DNA of 64,000 nucleotides from NCBI RefSeq assembly GCF_006715085.1, contig NZ_VFMM01000001.1:1302001-1366000 (forward strand), read 5' to 3'. The notes under the pieces are model-generated. The model was not told the origin of the DNA, did not search any database, and was given only the letters and a program-made list of their open reading frames with translations. Positions 50,087-57,944 of the stretch are shown one piece after another. The stretch is from Kribbella jejuensis. Its GTDB lineage: Bacteria; Actinomycetota; Actinomycetes; Propionibacteriales; Kribbellaceae. Position numbers and translations under genes: made by a program. The first letter of the stretch is position 1; each line of letters starts with the position of its first letter.

Positions 50087-51400
50087 GTGTCGGACCTTCC
50101 CCGTAAGGCGCTGAGCCGGACCGCGAAACTTGCCAGCCTGCCGCTCGGCGCCGCCGGGCGCGCGACGGTCGGCCTGGGCAAACGGATCGGTGGCGCACCC
50201 GCCGAGGCGGTGTTCGCCGAGTTCCAGCGCCGCACCGCGGACCAGCTGTTCGCCGTCCTGGGCGAGCTCAAGGGCGGCGCGATGAAGTTCGGGCAGATGC
50301 TCAGCCTGATGGAATCGGCGATGCCGGAGGAGTTCGCGGCGCCGTACCGGGCCACCCTGACCAAGCTGCAGGACTCCGCTCCGCCGATGCCGGCCTCGAC
50401 CGTGGACACGATCCTGTCCCGGGAGCTCGGCAAGCGCTGGCGGGACCGTTTCGACGAGTTCAACGAGGTTCCGGCGGCGGCCGCGTCGATCGGCCAGGTG
50501 CACCGCGGACGGCTGAAGGACGGCCGTGAGGTCGCGGTCAAGCTGCAGTACCCGGGTGCCGCCGAGGCGCTCCGGTCGGACCTGCGTCAGCTCGGCCGGG
50601 TCGGCCGCACGATCGGCACGATGATCCCGGGCCTGGACGTGAAGCCGCTGGTCGCGGAGCTGCAGGAGCGGATCGGCGAGGAGCTCGACTACGACCGCGA
50701 GGCGCAGGCCCAGCAGCAGTACGCCGACGCCTTCAAGGACCACCCGGAGTTCGTCGTACCGCGGGTGGTGAAGCACTCCCCCACCGTGATCGTGTCCGAG
50801 TGGATCGAGGGCCGGCCGCTGTCGTCGTACATCAGTGACGGCACGAAGCAGGAGCGGGACGCGATCGGGCTGAAGTACGCGCGGTTCATGTTCAGCGGAC
50901 CGAAGTACGCCGGTCTGCTGCACTCCGATCCGCATCCCGGGAACTTCCGCGTGCTGGCCGACGGCCGGCTCGGCGTGGTCGACTTCGGCCTCTGCGCCCG
51001 GCTCCCGGACGGACTGCCGCCGGCGATCGGCAGGCTGCTGCGGATCTCGCTGCTCGGCGACGGGATCGCGGTCCGGGACGGTCTCAAGGCCGAGGGCTTC
51101 ATCAAGCCTCGGATGGAGATCGATCCGGAGCAGCTGATGAACTACCTGTCGCCGTTCGCGGACCCGGCCCGGGAGGAGACGTTCCAGTTCAGCCGGGCCT
51201 GGATGCGTGCGCAGGCGAACCGGACCAGTGACTTCCGGTCGCCGAACGCGTCGCTCGCACTGCGCCTGAACCTGCCTCCGTCGTACCTGCTGATCCATCG
51301 CGTCTGGATCGGCGGCATCGCCGTACTGTCCCAGCTCGAGGCGCAGGCGCCGTTCCGGGCGGTCCTGGAGGAGCTCCTCCCCGGCTTCACCGACGACTGA
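50087..51400 (+). CDS. ABC1/ADCK (AarF/UbiB) family kinase-like protein
   Basis: A 437-residue ABC1-family atypical kinase. It has the KxGQ motif (AMKFGQMLSL), the VAVKLQYPG lysine, ExD (EELDYDREAQ), the catalytic HSDPHPGNF loop and the metal-binding VDFGL. In other bacteria UbiB-like proteins support quinone synthesis or lipid handling; the actinobacterial Rv3197-type relative lies beside whiB7 and has been linked to macrolide resistance there. The GTG at 50087 (MSDLPRKAL) matches family starts; GTG 50066 is possible. Its end overlaps the convergent MFS gene by 14 bp. Confidence 0.9.
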   Translation: MSDLPRKALSRTAKLASLPLGAAGRATVGLGKRIGGAPAEAVFAEFQRRTADQLFAVLGELKGGAMKFGQMLSLMESAMPEEFAAPYRATLTKLQDSAPPMPASTVDTILSRELGKRWRDRFDEFNEVPAAAASIGQVHRGRLKDGREVAVKLQYPGAAEALRSDLRQLGRVGRTIGTMIPGLDVKPLVAELQERIGEELDYDREAQAQQQYADAFKDHPEFVVPRVVKHSPTVIVSEWIEGRPLSSYISDGTKQERDAIGLKYARFMFSGPKYAGLLHSDPHPGNFRVLADGRLGVVDFGLCARLPDGLPPAIGRLLRISLLGDGIAVRDGLKAEGFIKPRMEIDPEQLMNYLSPFADPAREETFQFSRAWMRAQANRTSDFRSPNASLALRLNLPPSYLLIHRVWIGGIAVLSQLEAQAPFRAVLEELLPGFTDD

Positions 51401-52844
51401 GGACCGGTAGCGCCCGGAGCGTGACCGCGAGCAGGACCGCCATCGCGGCCAGCGCCGCGGCGGTGATCCCGGCCGCCAGGTGCAGGCCGGAGGTGAAGGC
51501 GTCACGGGCGTGCTCCAGGACATCGCCCGTCGCGCCGGAGGCGATCGTCTCGCCGAGCGAGTTGCTGCCCGTCCGGCCGCGGTAGACGGCGGTCACCACG
51601 CAGCCGAGGACGGCGATGCCGAGCGAGTACCCGAACTCGTTGCCGGTCTGGGTCAGCGCGCCCGCCGAGCCCGCCTGCTCCGGTGGGACCGAGCCGATCA
51701 CCAGGTTCGTCCCCAGGATGACCAGCGCGCCTGGCCCGAAGCATTCGAACGCGAACGCGATGACCAGAACGGTCGTCGACGTCGTCAGGCTGACCACGAC
51801 CATCCCGACCACCGTGAACGCGACCCCGATCGGGATCAGCACGCCCGGCCGGATCCGCTGCGCCAGCCGCGGCGCGAGCTGGAACCCGATCGTCGACGTG
51901 ATCATGCCCGGTACCAGCGCCAGCCCCGCCTGCAGCGGTGTCATGCCCTTGACCAGCTGGAAGTACTGCGCGACGAACACCATCACGCCACCGGACAGCA
52001 TCGAGTACGCCGTCATGCTGCCGAGCGTCACGCTGAACGTCCGCCGGGTGAACAGCCGAACGTCGACGAGCGGGTCGTCCAGTCGCGCCTGCCGCCGTAC
52101 GAAGACGATGCCGAAGAGGACACCGAACGCGAGCGCCCCGAGGGCCTGGGCGTCGGCACCGTGCGCCGCCAGGTGTTTCAGACCGTGGATGACCGGCAGG
52201 ATCGCGGCCAGCGACAGCAGCACGCTCGGTACGTCGATCCGCCCGGCCCGCTCGTTGCGGTACTCCGGCAGCAGTACCGGCCCCACCGCCAGCAGCACGA
52301 CCATCGCGGGTACGCCGATCAGGAACGCCGAGCCCCACCAGAAGTGGTTCAGCAGGACGCCACCGACGATCGGGCCGATGATGGCGCCGACCGTGAAGCA
52401 GCCGCCCCAGACGCCGAGTGCGGTGGCGCGCCGGCGCTCGTCCGGGAACAGCGTGGAGATCAGCGACAGTGTGCACGGCGCGATCGCGGCGCCGGCGATG
52501 CCCAGGACTGCGCGGGCGCCGATAAGCATTGCCGGGTTCACCGAGTACGCCGCGACGACCGAGGCGACGCCGAACACGGCGGCCGCGATCAGCAGCAGCC
52601 GCCGGCGCCCGAGGCGGTCACCGAGATTGCCCATCGTGATCATCAGGCCGGCCACCATGAACCCGTACACGTCCAGGATCCACAGCTGCTGGCTCCCGGT
52701 CGCGCCGAGCGCTGCGGTGACCGAGGGGATCGCCAGCAGCATCACGAACAGATCCAGCGACACGAGCAGCGCCGCCAGGCACAGCACACCCAGCGCGATC
52801 CACGGCCGCTTGCTCGTCGCCACCACGTCTGCCTCGATGGTCAT
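51387..52844 (-). CDS. MFS multidrug exporter (DHA2/EmrB type)
   Basis: A 485-residue, 14-helix drug:H+ antiporter-2 family protein: ALLVSLDLFVMLLAIPSVTAALGATGSQQLWILDVYGFMVAGLMITMGNLGDRLGRRRLLLI at the start (motif D1/motif A) and the motif C-like GIAGAAIAPCTLSLI. These export cationic drugs or antibiotics. The ATG at 52844 is the best start. It is divergent from the DUF899 gene across a promoter with inverted repeats. Upstream frame to 53603 is a shadow of DUF899. Confidence 0.92.
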   Translation of the reverse strand: MTIEADVVATSKRPWIALGVLCLAALLVSLDLFVMLLAIPSVTAALGATGSQQLWILDVYGFMVAGLMITMGNLGDRLGRRRLLLIAAAVFGVASVVAAYSVNPAMLIGARAVLGIAGAAIAPCTLSLISTLFPDERRRATALGVWGGCFTVGAIIGPIVGGVLLNHFWWGSAFLIGVPAMVVLLAVGPVLLPEYRNERAGRIDVPSVLLSLAAILPVIHGLKHLAAHGADAQALGALAFGVLFGIVFVRRQARLDDPLVDVRLFTRRTFSVTLGSMTAYSMLSGGVMVFVAQYFQLVKGMTPLQAGLALVPGMITSTIGFQLAPRLAQRIRPGVLIPIGVAFTVVGMVVVSLTTSTTVLVIAFAFECFGPGALVILGTNLVIGSVPPEQAGSAGALTQTGNEFGYSLGIAVLGCVVTAVYRGRTGSNSLGETIASGATGDVLEHARDAFTSGLHLAAGITAAALAAMAVLLAVTLRALPVLSRR

Positions 52845-52860
52845 GATCGTTCCTTTCGCG

Positions 52861-52926
52861 GAAGTTCCTTCACCCACTGCGTCGATCGGAGCGCGTCGGC
52901 GTCGACATATCTTCGAAAGGAACTTC
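52861..52926. promoter_or_regulatory. Inverted repeat in the MFS/DUF899 divergent promoter
   Basis: GAAGTTCCTT (52861-52870) is perfectly inverted as AAGGAACTTC (52917-52926), 46 bp apart, and a TTCGAA palindrome touches the right copy. The spacing would suit a repressor that loops the shared promoter. Confidence 0.45.
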
Positions 52927-52946
52927 TTCGAGGAGCGGAGACCGTG

Positions 52947-53732
52947 ATGACGACGTTCGGAAACCTCCCTGAGGTCGTGTCGCCAGACGAGTGGCTGGCC
53001 GCCCGCCGGGAACTGCTGCGGCTGGAGAAGGAGGTCACGCACGCCCGGGACCGCCTGAACGCCGAGCGGCGGCGGTTGCCGATGGTGCGGATCACCAAGC
53101 CGTACGTCTTCGAGGGACCCGACGGACCGGTCGGTCTGCTCGACCTGTTCGAGGGCCGGGACCAGCTGGTGATCCATCACTTCATGTTCGCCCCGGACTG
53201 GGACGAGGGCTGCCCGAGCTGTTCGTCGGCGGCCGACGAGATCGGCAACCTGCGGCAGCTGCACGTCCGGAACACGTCGCTCGCCGCCGTGTCGCGGGCG
53301 CCGTACCCCAAGCTGGCCGTATTCAAGGAGCGGCTGGGCTGGACGTTCCCGTGGTACTCGTCGTACCCGGGCGACTTCAACTACGACTTCCACGCGACGC
53401 TCGACGACCGGGTCGCGCCGGTACTGCTGCACTTCCGGACGCAGGCGGAGCTGGCCACCGAGAAGGGCACGCCCTGGACGGACGGGCCGTGGACCGCGGA
53501 CATGAACGGCGAGGAGATGCCGGGGATCAGCGCGTTCCTGCGGGTCGGCGACGAGGTGTTCCACACGTACTCGACGTTCGGCCGCGGGATCGAGGACTTC
53601 CACAACTGCTACCGATACCTCGACCTGACCCTCCTCGGCCGGCAGGAAGCGTGGGAGGAGCCGGCCGGGCGGGCCGAGCCGCTCGGGCTCCAGGTCGGCG
53701 GGCCGTCGATGCGGGTGCCCGACCGGTACTGA
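52947..53732 (+). CDS. DUF899 thioredoxin-like protein
   Basis: A 261-residue DUF899 protein, a thioredoxin-fold family. Conserved blocks are PEVVSPDEWLAARRELLRLEKEVTHARDRLNAERRRLPMV at the start, LFEGRDQLVIHHFMFAPDWDEGCPSCSSAADEI with the CPSC pair, and the C-terminal VFHTYSTFGRGIEDFHNCYRYLDLTLLGR. Biochemical role is unknown; a redox or arsenic-stress function is often proposed for relatives. AGGAG precedes the ATG. The stop codon directly abuts the stop of the convergent 54-residue gene. Confidence 0.9.
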   Translation: MTTFGNLPEVVSPDEWLAARRELLRLEKEVTHARDRLNAERRRLPMVRITKPYVFEGPDGPVGLLDLFEGRDQLVIHHFMFAPDWDEGCPSCSSAADEIGNLRQLHVRNTSLAAVSRAPYPKLAVFKERLGWTFPWYSSYPGDFNYDFHATLDDRVAPVLLHFRTQAELATEKGTPWTDGPWTADMNGEEMPGISAFLRVGDEVFHTYSTFGRGIEDFHNCYRYLDLTLLGRQEAWEEPAGRAEPLGLQVGGPSMRVPDRY

Positions 53733-53897
53733 TCACCAGTAGACGGAGTCGAGCTTGCCCTCGATGCTGCGGACGTTCTCGCGGGCGCAGCGATCGCAGT
53801 ACAGCAGCTTGCGGCCGTCCTCGATGGACGTCATCCAGGTCAGCGGCACGTCCTCCGACTCCGCCTGCCGACCACACAACGCACAGGTAGCTCTCAC
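53733..53897 (-). CDS. Small zinc-ribbon-like protein (54 aa)
   Basis: A short gene easily missed. The minus strand from GTG 53897 encodes 54 residues beginning MRATCALCGRQAESEDVPL, then WMTSIEDGRKLLYCDRCARENVRSIEGKLDSVYW. Two CxxC pairs (CALC, CDRC) form a zinc ribbon, and the body resembles small conserved actinobacterial proteins. It starts 19 bp from the divergent NUDIX gene and ends on the base next to the DUF899 stop. Function unknown; binding to nucleic acid or protein is likely. Confidence 0.8.
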   Translation of the reverse strand: MRATCALCGRQAESEDVPLTWMTSIEDGRKLLYCDRCARENVRSIEGKLDSVYW

Positions 53898-53916
53898 ATG
53901 TCCTAGTGTGCCCTGC

Positions 53917-54438
53917 GTGCGATGGACGGTTCACGGCGAGGGTGAAGTCTGGGGAAATCAGTGGCTGAGCGTACGGCGGCTGGACGTCGAGCAGCCTGAC
54001 GGGCTGCGGTTCGACTATCACGCCGTACGGCTGAAGGACATCGCAGCGGCTGTCGTCACCCGGGACGAGCATGTGCTGCTGATGTGGCGGCACCGCTTCC
54101 TGACCGACACGTGGGCGTGGGAGCTCCCGATGGGGATCATCGAGCCGGGTGAGAGCCCGCAGACGGCGGCGGCCCGGGAGCTGCTGGAGGAGACCGGGTG
54201 GCAGGCGGACAGGCTGACCGAGCTGATCCGGTCGGAGCCGGCCGCCGGGATCATGGACTCGCGGCATTTCGTGTACCGGGCGACGGCCGCGAGGTGGGTC
54301 GGTGAGCCGACCGAGAAGAACGAGTCGGACCGGATCGAATGGATCCCGATCGCCGACCTGCCCGGGATGATCGCCCGGCACGAGATCGTCAGTGGGATCA
54401 CGTTGATCGGGCTGCTGCAACTGCTGGTGCAAAGCTGA
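53917..54438 (+). CDS. NUDIX hydrolase (ADP-ribose pyrophosphatase-like)
   Basis: A 173-residue NUDIX protein. The NUDIX box starts at GIIEPGESPQTAAARELLEE and ends TGW. The N-terminal DYHAVRLKDIAAAVVTRDEHVLLMWRHRFLTDTWAWELP strand set resembles ADP-ribose/8-oxo-NTP hydrolases of actinobacteria. The GTG at 53917 is chosen because TAGTGT (53904-53909) lies exactly 7 nt upstream, a leaderless promoter; GTG 53908 would overlap that element. A terminator follows immediately. Confidence 0.88.
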   Translation: MRWTVHGEGEVWGNQWLSVRRLDVEQPDGLRFDYHAVRLKDIAAAVVTRDEHVLLMWRHRFLTDTWAWELPMGIIEPGESPQTAAARELLEETGWQADRLTELIRSEPAAGIMDSRHFVYRATAARWVGEPTEKNESDRIEWIPIADLPGMIARHEIVSGITLIGLLQLLVQS

Positions 54439-54439
54439 A

Positions 54440-54468
54440 GGGGCGGCACCCCCGGTGGGTGCCGCCCC
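54440..54468. terminator. Bidirectional hairpin terminator
   Basis: GGGGCGGCACCC (54440-54451) and GGGTGCCGCCCC (54457-54468) form a perfect 12-bp stem with a CCGGT loop, between the convergent NUDIX and 61-residue genes. Confidence 0.85.
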
Positions 54469-54501
54469 TCGATGGTTCAGCTGGTCAGGCTGTTGTGTGG
54501 A

Positions 54502-54687
54502 TCAGACCAGGCGGGCGAGTGCGAGGCGCGCGCGTGCGCTGGCCCTCTCCGCTCGCCGCGAGGCCCGCTCGGCCTGCTTCTGCGCCCGCTCGAGCTGACG
54601 AGCGAAGTGGAAGCGCCGGTTCTGCTCTGCGTCGTTCAATGTGGAACGACAATGAGCACGGGCGAGATCTTCATTGAGTAAATGCAT
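54502..54687 (-). CDS. Small coiled-coil protein downstream of whiB7 (61 aa)
   Basis: A 61-residue, Arg/Ala/Glu-rich helical protein (LNEDLARAHCRSTLNDAEQNRRFHFARQLERAQKQAERASRRAER), probably one long coiled coil. I use the ATG at 54687 because AGGAG (complement of 54695-54699) sits 7 nt upstream; the longer frame to 54720 has no ribosome site. It lies 67 bp after whiB7 on the same strand and may share its transcript. Function unknown; it may be a small stress-induced protein of the WhiB7 response. Confidence 0.75.
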   Translation of the reverse strand: MHLLNEDLARAHCRSTLNDAEQNRRFHFARQLERAQKQAERASRRAERASARARLALARLV

Positions 54688-54754
54688 TTCGGTGCTCCTG
54701 TTGAAAGTCTGGGTAGTCATCGTTCGGACTCGTTTTCGGTAGGGGTTGTCGTCG

Positions 54755-55042
54755 TCAGGCAGCGGTTACGGTGTCGCTCTTGCGGGGACGCCCACGGGGC
54801 CGCTTGCGCGGAACCACCACACCCTGGACGAACAGCTCGCCACCCCACACTCCCCACGGCTCGGAACGCTCGAGCGCTCCGGCCAGGCACTCGGCCTTCA
54901 GCGGGCAGGTCGTGCAGAGCGACTTCGCGTACTCGACGTCCGCCGGCGATTCGGCGAAGAAGAGTTCTGGCGCGTAGGACCGACAGGGCAGGTCCTGCGA
55001 CGTTGCCACCTCGGTGAAGACATCGAGGAAGCTCACGCTCAT
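54755..55042 (-). CDS. whiB7: WhiB7 transcription factor (intrinsic antibiotic resistance)
   Basis: A 95-residue WhiB protein. Four iron-sulfur cysteines are C20, C43, C46 and C52, followed by the GVWGGE turn (64-69) that binds the sigma factor. The C-terminal AT-hook RPRGRPRK (81-88) identifies WhiB7 among WhiB paralogues. WhiB7 joins the housekeeping sigma factor at promoters with an AT-rich patch before the -35 box and activates multidrug-resistance genes. The ATG at 55042 follows a strong GGGAGG ribosome site. It has a long leader with an upstream ORF and an intrinsic terminator. Confidence 0.95.
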   Translation of the reverse strand: MSVSFLDVFTEVATSQDLPCRSYAPELFFAESPADVEYAKSLCTTCPLKAECLAGALERSEPWGVWGGELFVQGVVVPRKRPRGRPRKSDTVTAA

Positions 55043-55123
55043 TCCGGTCACCTCCCAGTGACTGTTGTTGCTGATCTCTTGTCGTCCCTGACGGCTGCCG
55101 GTTGGCAACCGCCAAATCTGTGT

Positions 55124-55201
55124 TGACAAACAAAAGGGCCGCGGGACCCTTGGGTGGGTTCCGCGGCCTGGAGGTGCCGGCTCTGACGCTTGTCAGACCG
55201 G
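55124..55201 (-). terminator. Intrinsic terminator in the whiB7 leader (attenuator) with preceding hairpin
   Basis: On the minus strand GGCCGCGGAACCC (55168-55156) pairs with GGGTCCCGCGGCC (55149-55137), one G-U wobble, loop ACCCAA, followed at once by CTTTTGTTTGTC. This is a canonical rho-independent terminator, ending about 80 nt before the whiB7 start. Just upstream, a second hairpin (55177-55201, CCGG-CTGAC paired with GTCAG-CCGG) straddles the stop codon of the upstream ORF. In addition, CGGGTTC in the last uORF codons can pair with GAACCC of the terminator's 5' arm, a possible antiterminator. Confidence 0.8.
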
Positions 55202-55390
55202 TGGACTCCATGCTCGAGAACCCGAATCGCCGTACTTCACATCGCCGACAGCTCCGCCCTTGAACTGGGCAGCGCCGGAAGCCATGAGCACAACGGTCGC
55301 GACGTGCAGGCGCGGCGAGGCACCCGGGATCTGGGCGCACGGCAGCGCGGCAGCGTCGCTGAACGGCTTCTTGACCGTGTTGGTGATCAT
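55193..55390 (-). CDS. Upstream ORF / leader peptide of whiB7 (65 codons)
   Basis: An open frame of 65 codons starting MITNTVKKPFSDAAALPC, with an ATG preceded by GAGGAGG 10 nt upstream, and ending at TGA 55195-55193, about 24 nt before the terminator hairpin. Its good ribosome site and position inside the whiB7 leader suggest a regulatory leader peptide whose translation state controls the terminator. The sequence has no recognised domain. It could instead be an independent small protein with its own terminator. Confidence 0.65.
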   Translation of the reverse strand: MITNTVKKPFSDAAALPCAQIPGASPRLHVATVVLMASGAAQFKGGAVGDVKYGDSGSRAWSPPV

Positions 55391-55485
55391 TTCCAGGGCA
55401 CCTCCTCTCGTTGTGGCGAAGCGGGCGGTTGGCTCGATCGCTATGGTGGTTTGAAGTTTTCGGCCAGGCTTCGACCGCAGAAAGA

Positions 55486-55525
55486 ACAGTACGCCGTCCG
55501 CGCCGAAGCCCGCAAACTATTTATT
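55486..55525 (-). promoter_or_regulatory. WhiB7-type promoter of whiB7
   Basis: On the minus strand: AATAAATAGT (AT-rich patch, complement of 55516-55525), TTGCGG as -35 (55515-55510), an 18-bp spacer, then TACTGT as -10 (55491-55486). An AT-rich patch touching the -35 is the known recognition pattern of WhiB7's AT-hook, so the gene is probably autoregulated. Transcription would start near 55479, giving a leader of about 435 nt. The rest of the 335-bp stretch 55391-55725, up to the uvrD2 stop, shows nothing else I can name. Confidence 0.65.
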
Positions 55526-55725
55526 GCCAGTTCGCGAAGTTGGCCGGAAGTTGCCGCTCCGACGACCGGATCTGACCGTCGAAGAAGCTTTCCAGCACGC
55601 TCCGGGACGCCGTCCGCACGCTGCGGGATCGTTGCCCTTGTCACCTAACTGCCACGTCTGCCAGGAGCAGAACACGGCCTGTCGTCCAGCATGCGCCGCG
55701 CTTCGCGTGCCTGGCAACAGATTTG

Positions 55726-57843
55726 TCAGCGCGTGCAGAGGTTGATGATCTGCTCGCCGTACTTGCTGATCTTGGTATGGCCGATGCCCGGGATCTGCCG
55801 GAGCGCCTGCGCGTCGGCGGGCCGGGTCTCCGCGATCGCGGTCAGCGTCGCGTCGGTCAGGATCACGAACGCGGGCATCTTCTCGGACTCGGCCTGCTCG
55901 GTGCGCCACTCGACCAGGGCGTCGTACAGCTTCTGGTCCATCGTGGACGGGCAGTCCTCGCAGCGGCCGAGCTTGCGCGCGCCCGGCTCGAGCAGGCCCT
56001 TCCCGCAGACCCGGCACTTCGGGATCGGCCGGCCGGACCGCTCCGAGCGCGCCGGCCGCTCCCAGCCGACGGAGGTCGACGGATTCCACTCCGACCGCGC
56101 CGTCCGGACGCCGATCGGGTCGAGGAACCGCGTCGGCCCGCGGGTCCCGCGGCCGCCTGGCGAGCGGGACGTCGCCCAACTGACGAACAGCTGCTGCTTC
56201 GCGCGCGTCACGCCGACGTAGAACAGCCGGCGCTCCTCCTCCACCTGTGCCGGCGTCTGGGCGTAGCTGATCGGCAAGGTCCCCTCGTGCGCCCCGACGA
56301 TGAACACGCACTCCCACTCCAGCCCCTTCGCCGCGTGCAGTGTCGCCAGCGTGACACCCTCCGCCAGCGGCGCGTGCTGGATCGTCGCCCGCCGGTCCAG
56401 CTCCGCCATCAATTCGGGCAACCGCGCCGACGGGTGCTCCGCGGCGAAGTCGGCCGTCATCGTCACCAGCGCGCTCAGCGACTCCCACCGGTCCCGCACT
56501 GCGCCGGTCCCGGTCGGCGGCTCCGCGGTCCATCCGGCGCCGGCCAGCACGCCGGTCACCGTCGACAACAGGTCGTCCGACACGTCGCCGGCCTTCACCT
56601 GCCCGCGCAGCAGGACGGCGGCCTGCCGGATCTCGGCCCGCTCGAAGAACCGCTCCGCGCCCTTCAGCACGGTCGGGATCTTCCGCTCGGCCAGCGCCTG
56701 CTCGAAGTTCTCCGACTGCGCGTTGGTCCGGAACAGCACGGCGATGTCGCGTAGCGCCACGCCCTCGTCTCGCAGCCGGACGACAGCCCGCGCGACCGCA
56801 TCCGCCTCCGCGACCTCGTCGGAGTACTCGCGGTAGACCGGGACCGGGCCGGCCTCCTTCTGCGAGCGGAGCGTGACCCGCCCGGGCAGACCGGTCGGGC
56901 CCGCCGCGTCGAGGATCTTGTTCGCGACGTCGACGATCTGCGGGGTCGAGCGGTAGTCGCGGACCAGCTTGATCAGCGTCGCGGAGGGATGCCGGGACGC
57001 GAAGCGGACCAGGTTCTCCGGCTCGGCGCCGGCCCAGGAGTAGATGGTCTGCGCCGGGTCACCGACCACGCAGACGTCCTCGCGACCGCCCAGCCACAGG
57101 TCGAGCAGGCTCTGCTGCAGCGGCGAGACGTCCTGGTACTCGTCCACGACGAAGGTCCGGTACTGCCGGCGGATCTCCGCCGCGACCCGCTCGTCCTCCG
57201 CGAGCAGCGCGACCGCGCAGAGCAGCACGTCCTCGAGGTCGATCCGCCCGCGCTCGAGCTTCACGTCCTCGTACGCCGCGAAGATCCGGGCGATCGTCGC
57301 CGGGTCGAAGGCGGCGAGCTGGCGCCCGGAACGAGGCGCCAGCTTGGCGTAGTCGTCCGGGCGGACGTTGCTCACCTTGGCCCACTCCACCTCACCGGCG
57401 AGGTCGCGCAGCGCGGGCGTGTCGACGCGGATCCGGCACCGCGACGCGGCCTCGGTCAGCAGCGGGAACTTCCGGTCCACGATCGGCGGCAGCTCCCCGC
57501 CGTACACCTTGGGCCAGAAGAACCGCGCCTGGCGCAGCGCCGCCGAGTGGAACGTCCGGGCCTGGACGCCCTGGACGCCGAGCTGGGCGAGCCGGCCGCG
57601 CATCTCGCCCGCCGCGCGCTGGGTGAAGGTCACCGCGAGCACCCGGACCGGGTCGAACGTGCCGGTGCGTACGCCGTACGCGATCCGGTGGGTGATCGCC
57701 CGGGTCTTCCCCGTGCCCGCACCCGCCATCACCACGACCGGCCCGTGCAGGGCGGTCGCGACCGCCCGCTGCTCCGGATCGAGCGCCTCGAGAAGGCTCT
57801 CCGCGGAGGCGGGTCGTGTGAAGTCGCTCACGGACTGAGACAT
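55726..57843 (-). CDS. uvrD2: UvrD2-type superfamily 1 DNA helicase with HRDC domain
   Basis: A 705-residue SF1A helicase. Walker A is AGAGTGKT (residues 40-47), with the Q-motif LDPEQRAVA before it, Walker B VDEYQDVSP, GDPAQTIYSWAGA, and the C-terminal TLHAAKGLEWECVFIVG and EEERRLFYVGVTRAKQQLFVS motifs. A Cys cluster (CRVCGKGL, CEDC) links to a C-terminal HRDC domain (LYDALVEWRTEQAESEKMPAFVILTDATLTAIAE). This architecture matches mycobacterial UvrD2, a 3'-5' helicase in repair. The ATG at 57843 is the family start. It is divergent from the mycoredoxin gene. Confidence 0.94.
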   Translation of the reverse strand: MSQSVSDFTRPASAESLLEALDPEQRAVATALHGPVVVMAGAGTGKTRAITHRIAYGVRTGTFDPVRVLAVTFTQRAAGEMRGRLAQLGVQGVQARTFHSAALRQARFFWPKVYGGELPPIVDRKFPLLTEAASRCRIRVDTPALRDLAGEVEWAKVSNVRPDDYAKLAPRSGRQLAAFDPATIARIFAAYEDVKLERGRIDLEDVLLCAVALLAEDERVAAEIRRQYRTFVVDEYQDVSPLQQSLLDLWLGGREDVCVVGDPAQTIYSWAGAEPENLVRFASRHPSATLIKLVRDYRSTPQIVDVANKILDAAGPTGLPGRVTLRSQKEAGPVPVYREYSDEVAEADAVARAVVRLRDEGVALRDIAVLFRTNAQSENFEQALAERKIPTVLKGAERFFERAEIRQAAVLLRGQVKAGDVSDDLLSTVTGVLAGAGWTAEPPTGTGAVRDRWESLSALVTMTADFAAEHPSARLPELMAELDRRATIQHAPLAEGVTLATLHAAKGLEWECVFIVGAHEGTLPISYAQTPAQVEEERRLFYVGVTRAKQQLFVSWATSRSPGGRGTRGPTRFLDPIGVRTARSEWNPSTSVGWERPARSERSGRPIPKCRVCGKGLLEPGARKLGRCEDCPSTMDQKLYDALVEWRTEQAESEKMPAFVILTDATLTAIAETRPADAQALRQIPGIGHTKISKYGEQIINLCTR

Positions 57844-57944
57844 GCGGGAACAGCACCACCTGCGCCATGGTTCGGATACGTCGAGGGCAACCCTAGACGG
57901 GTCGTCCGACAAAACCCCTCCCAGCTCCAACAAGGAGTCCGCCG

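Noticed and set aside
51480-52930. Long N-terminal extension of the DUF899 protein
   Set aside because: The frame is open upstream but antisense to the MFS gene; the ATG at 52947 has a good ribosome site and matches the family start.
55137-55168. Simple terminator of an independent 65-codon gene, unrelated to whiB7
   Set aside because: Not fully excluded, but no promoter is visible in the 90 bp between the hairpin and whiB7, whereas a WhiB7-type promoter lies upstream of the ORF; attenuation explains all parts better.
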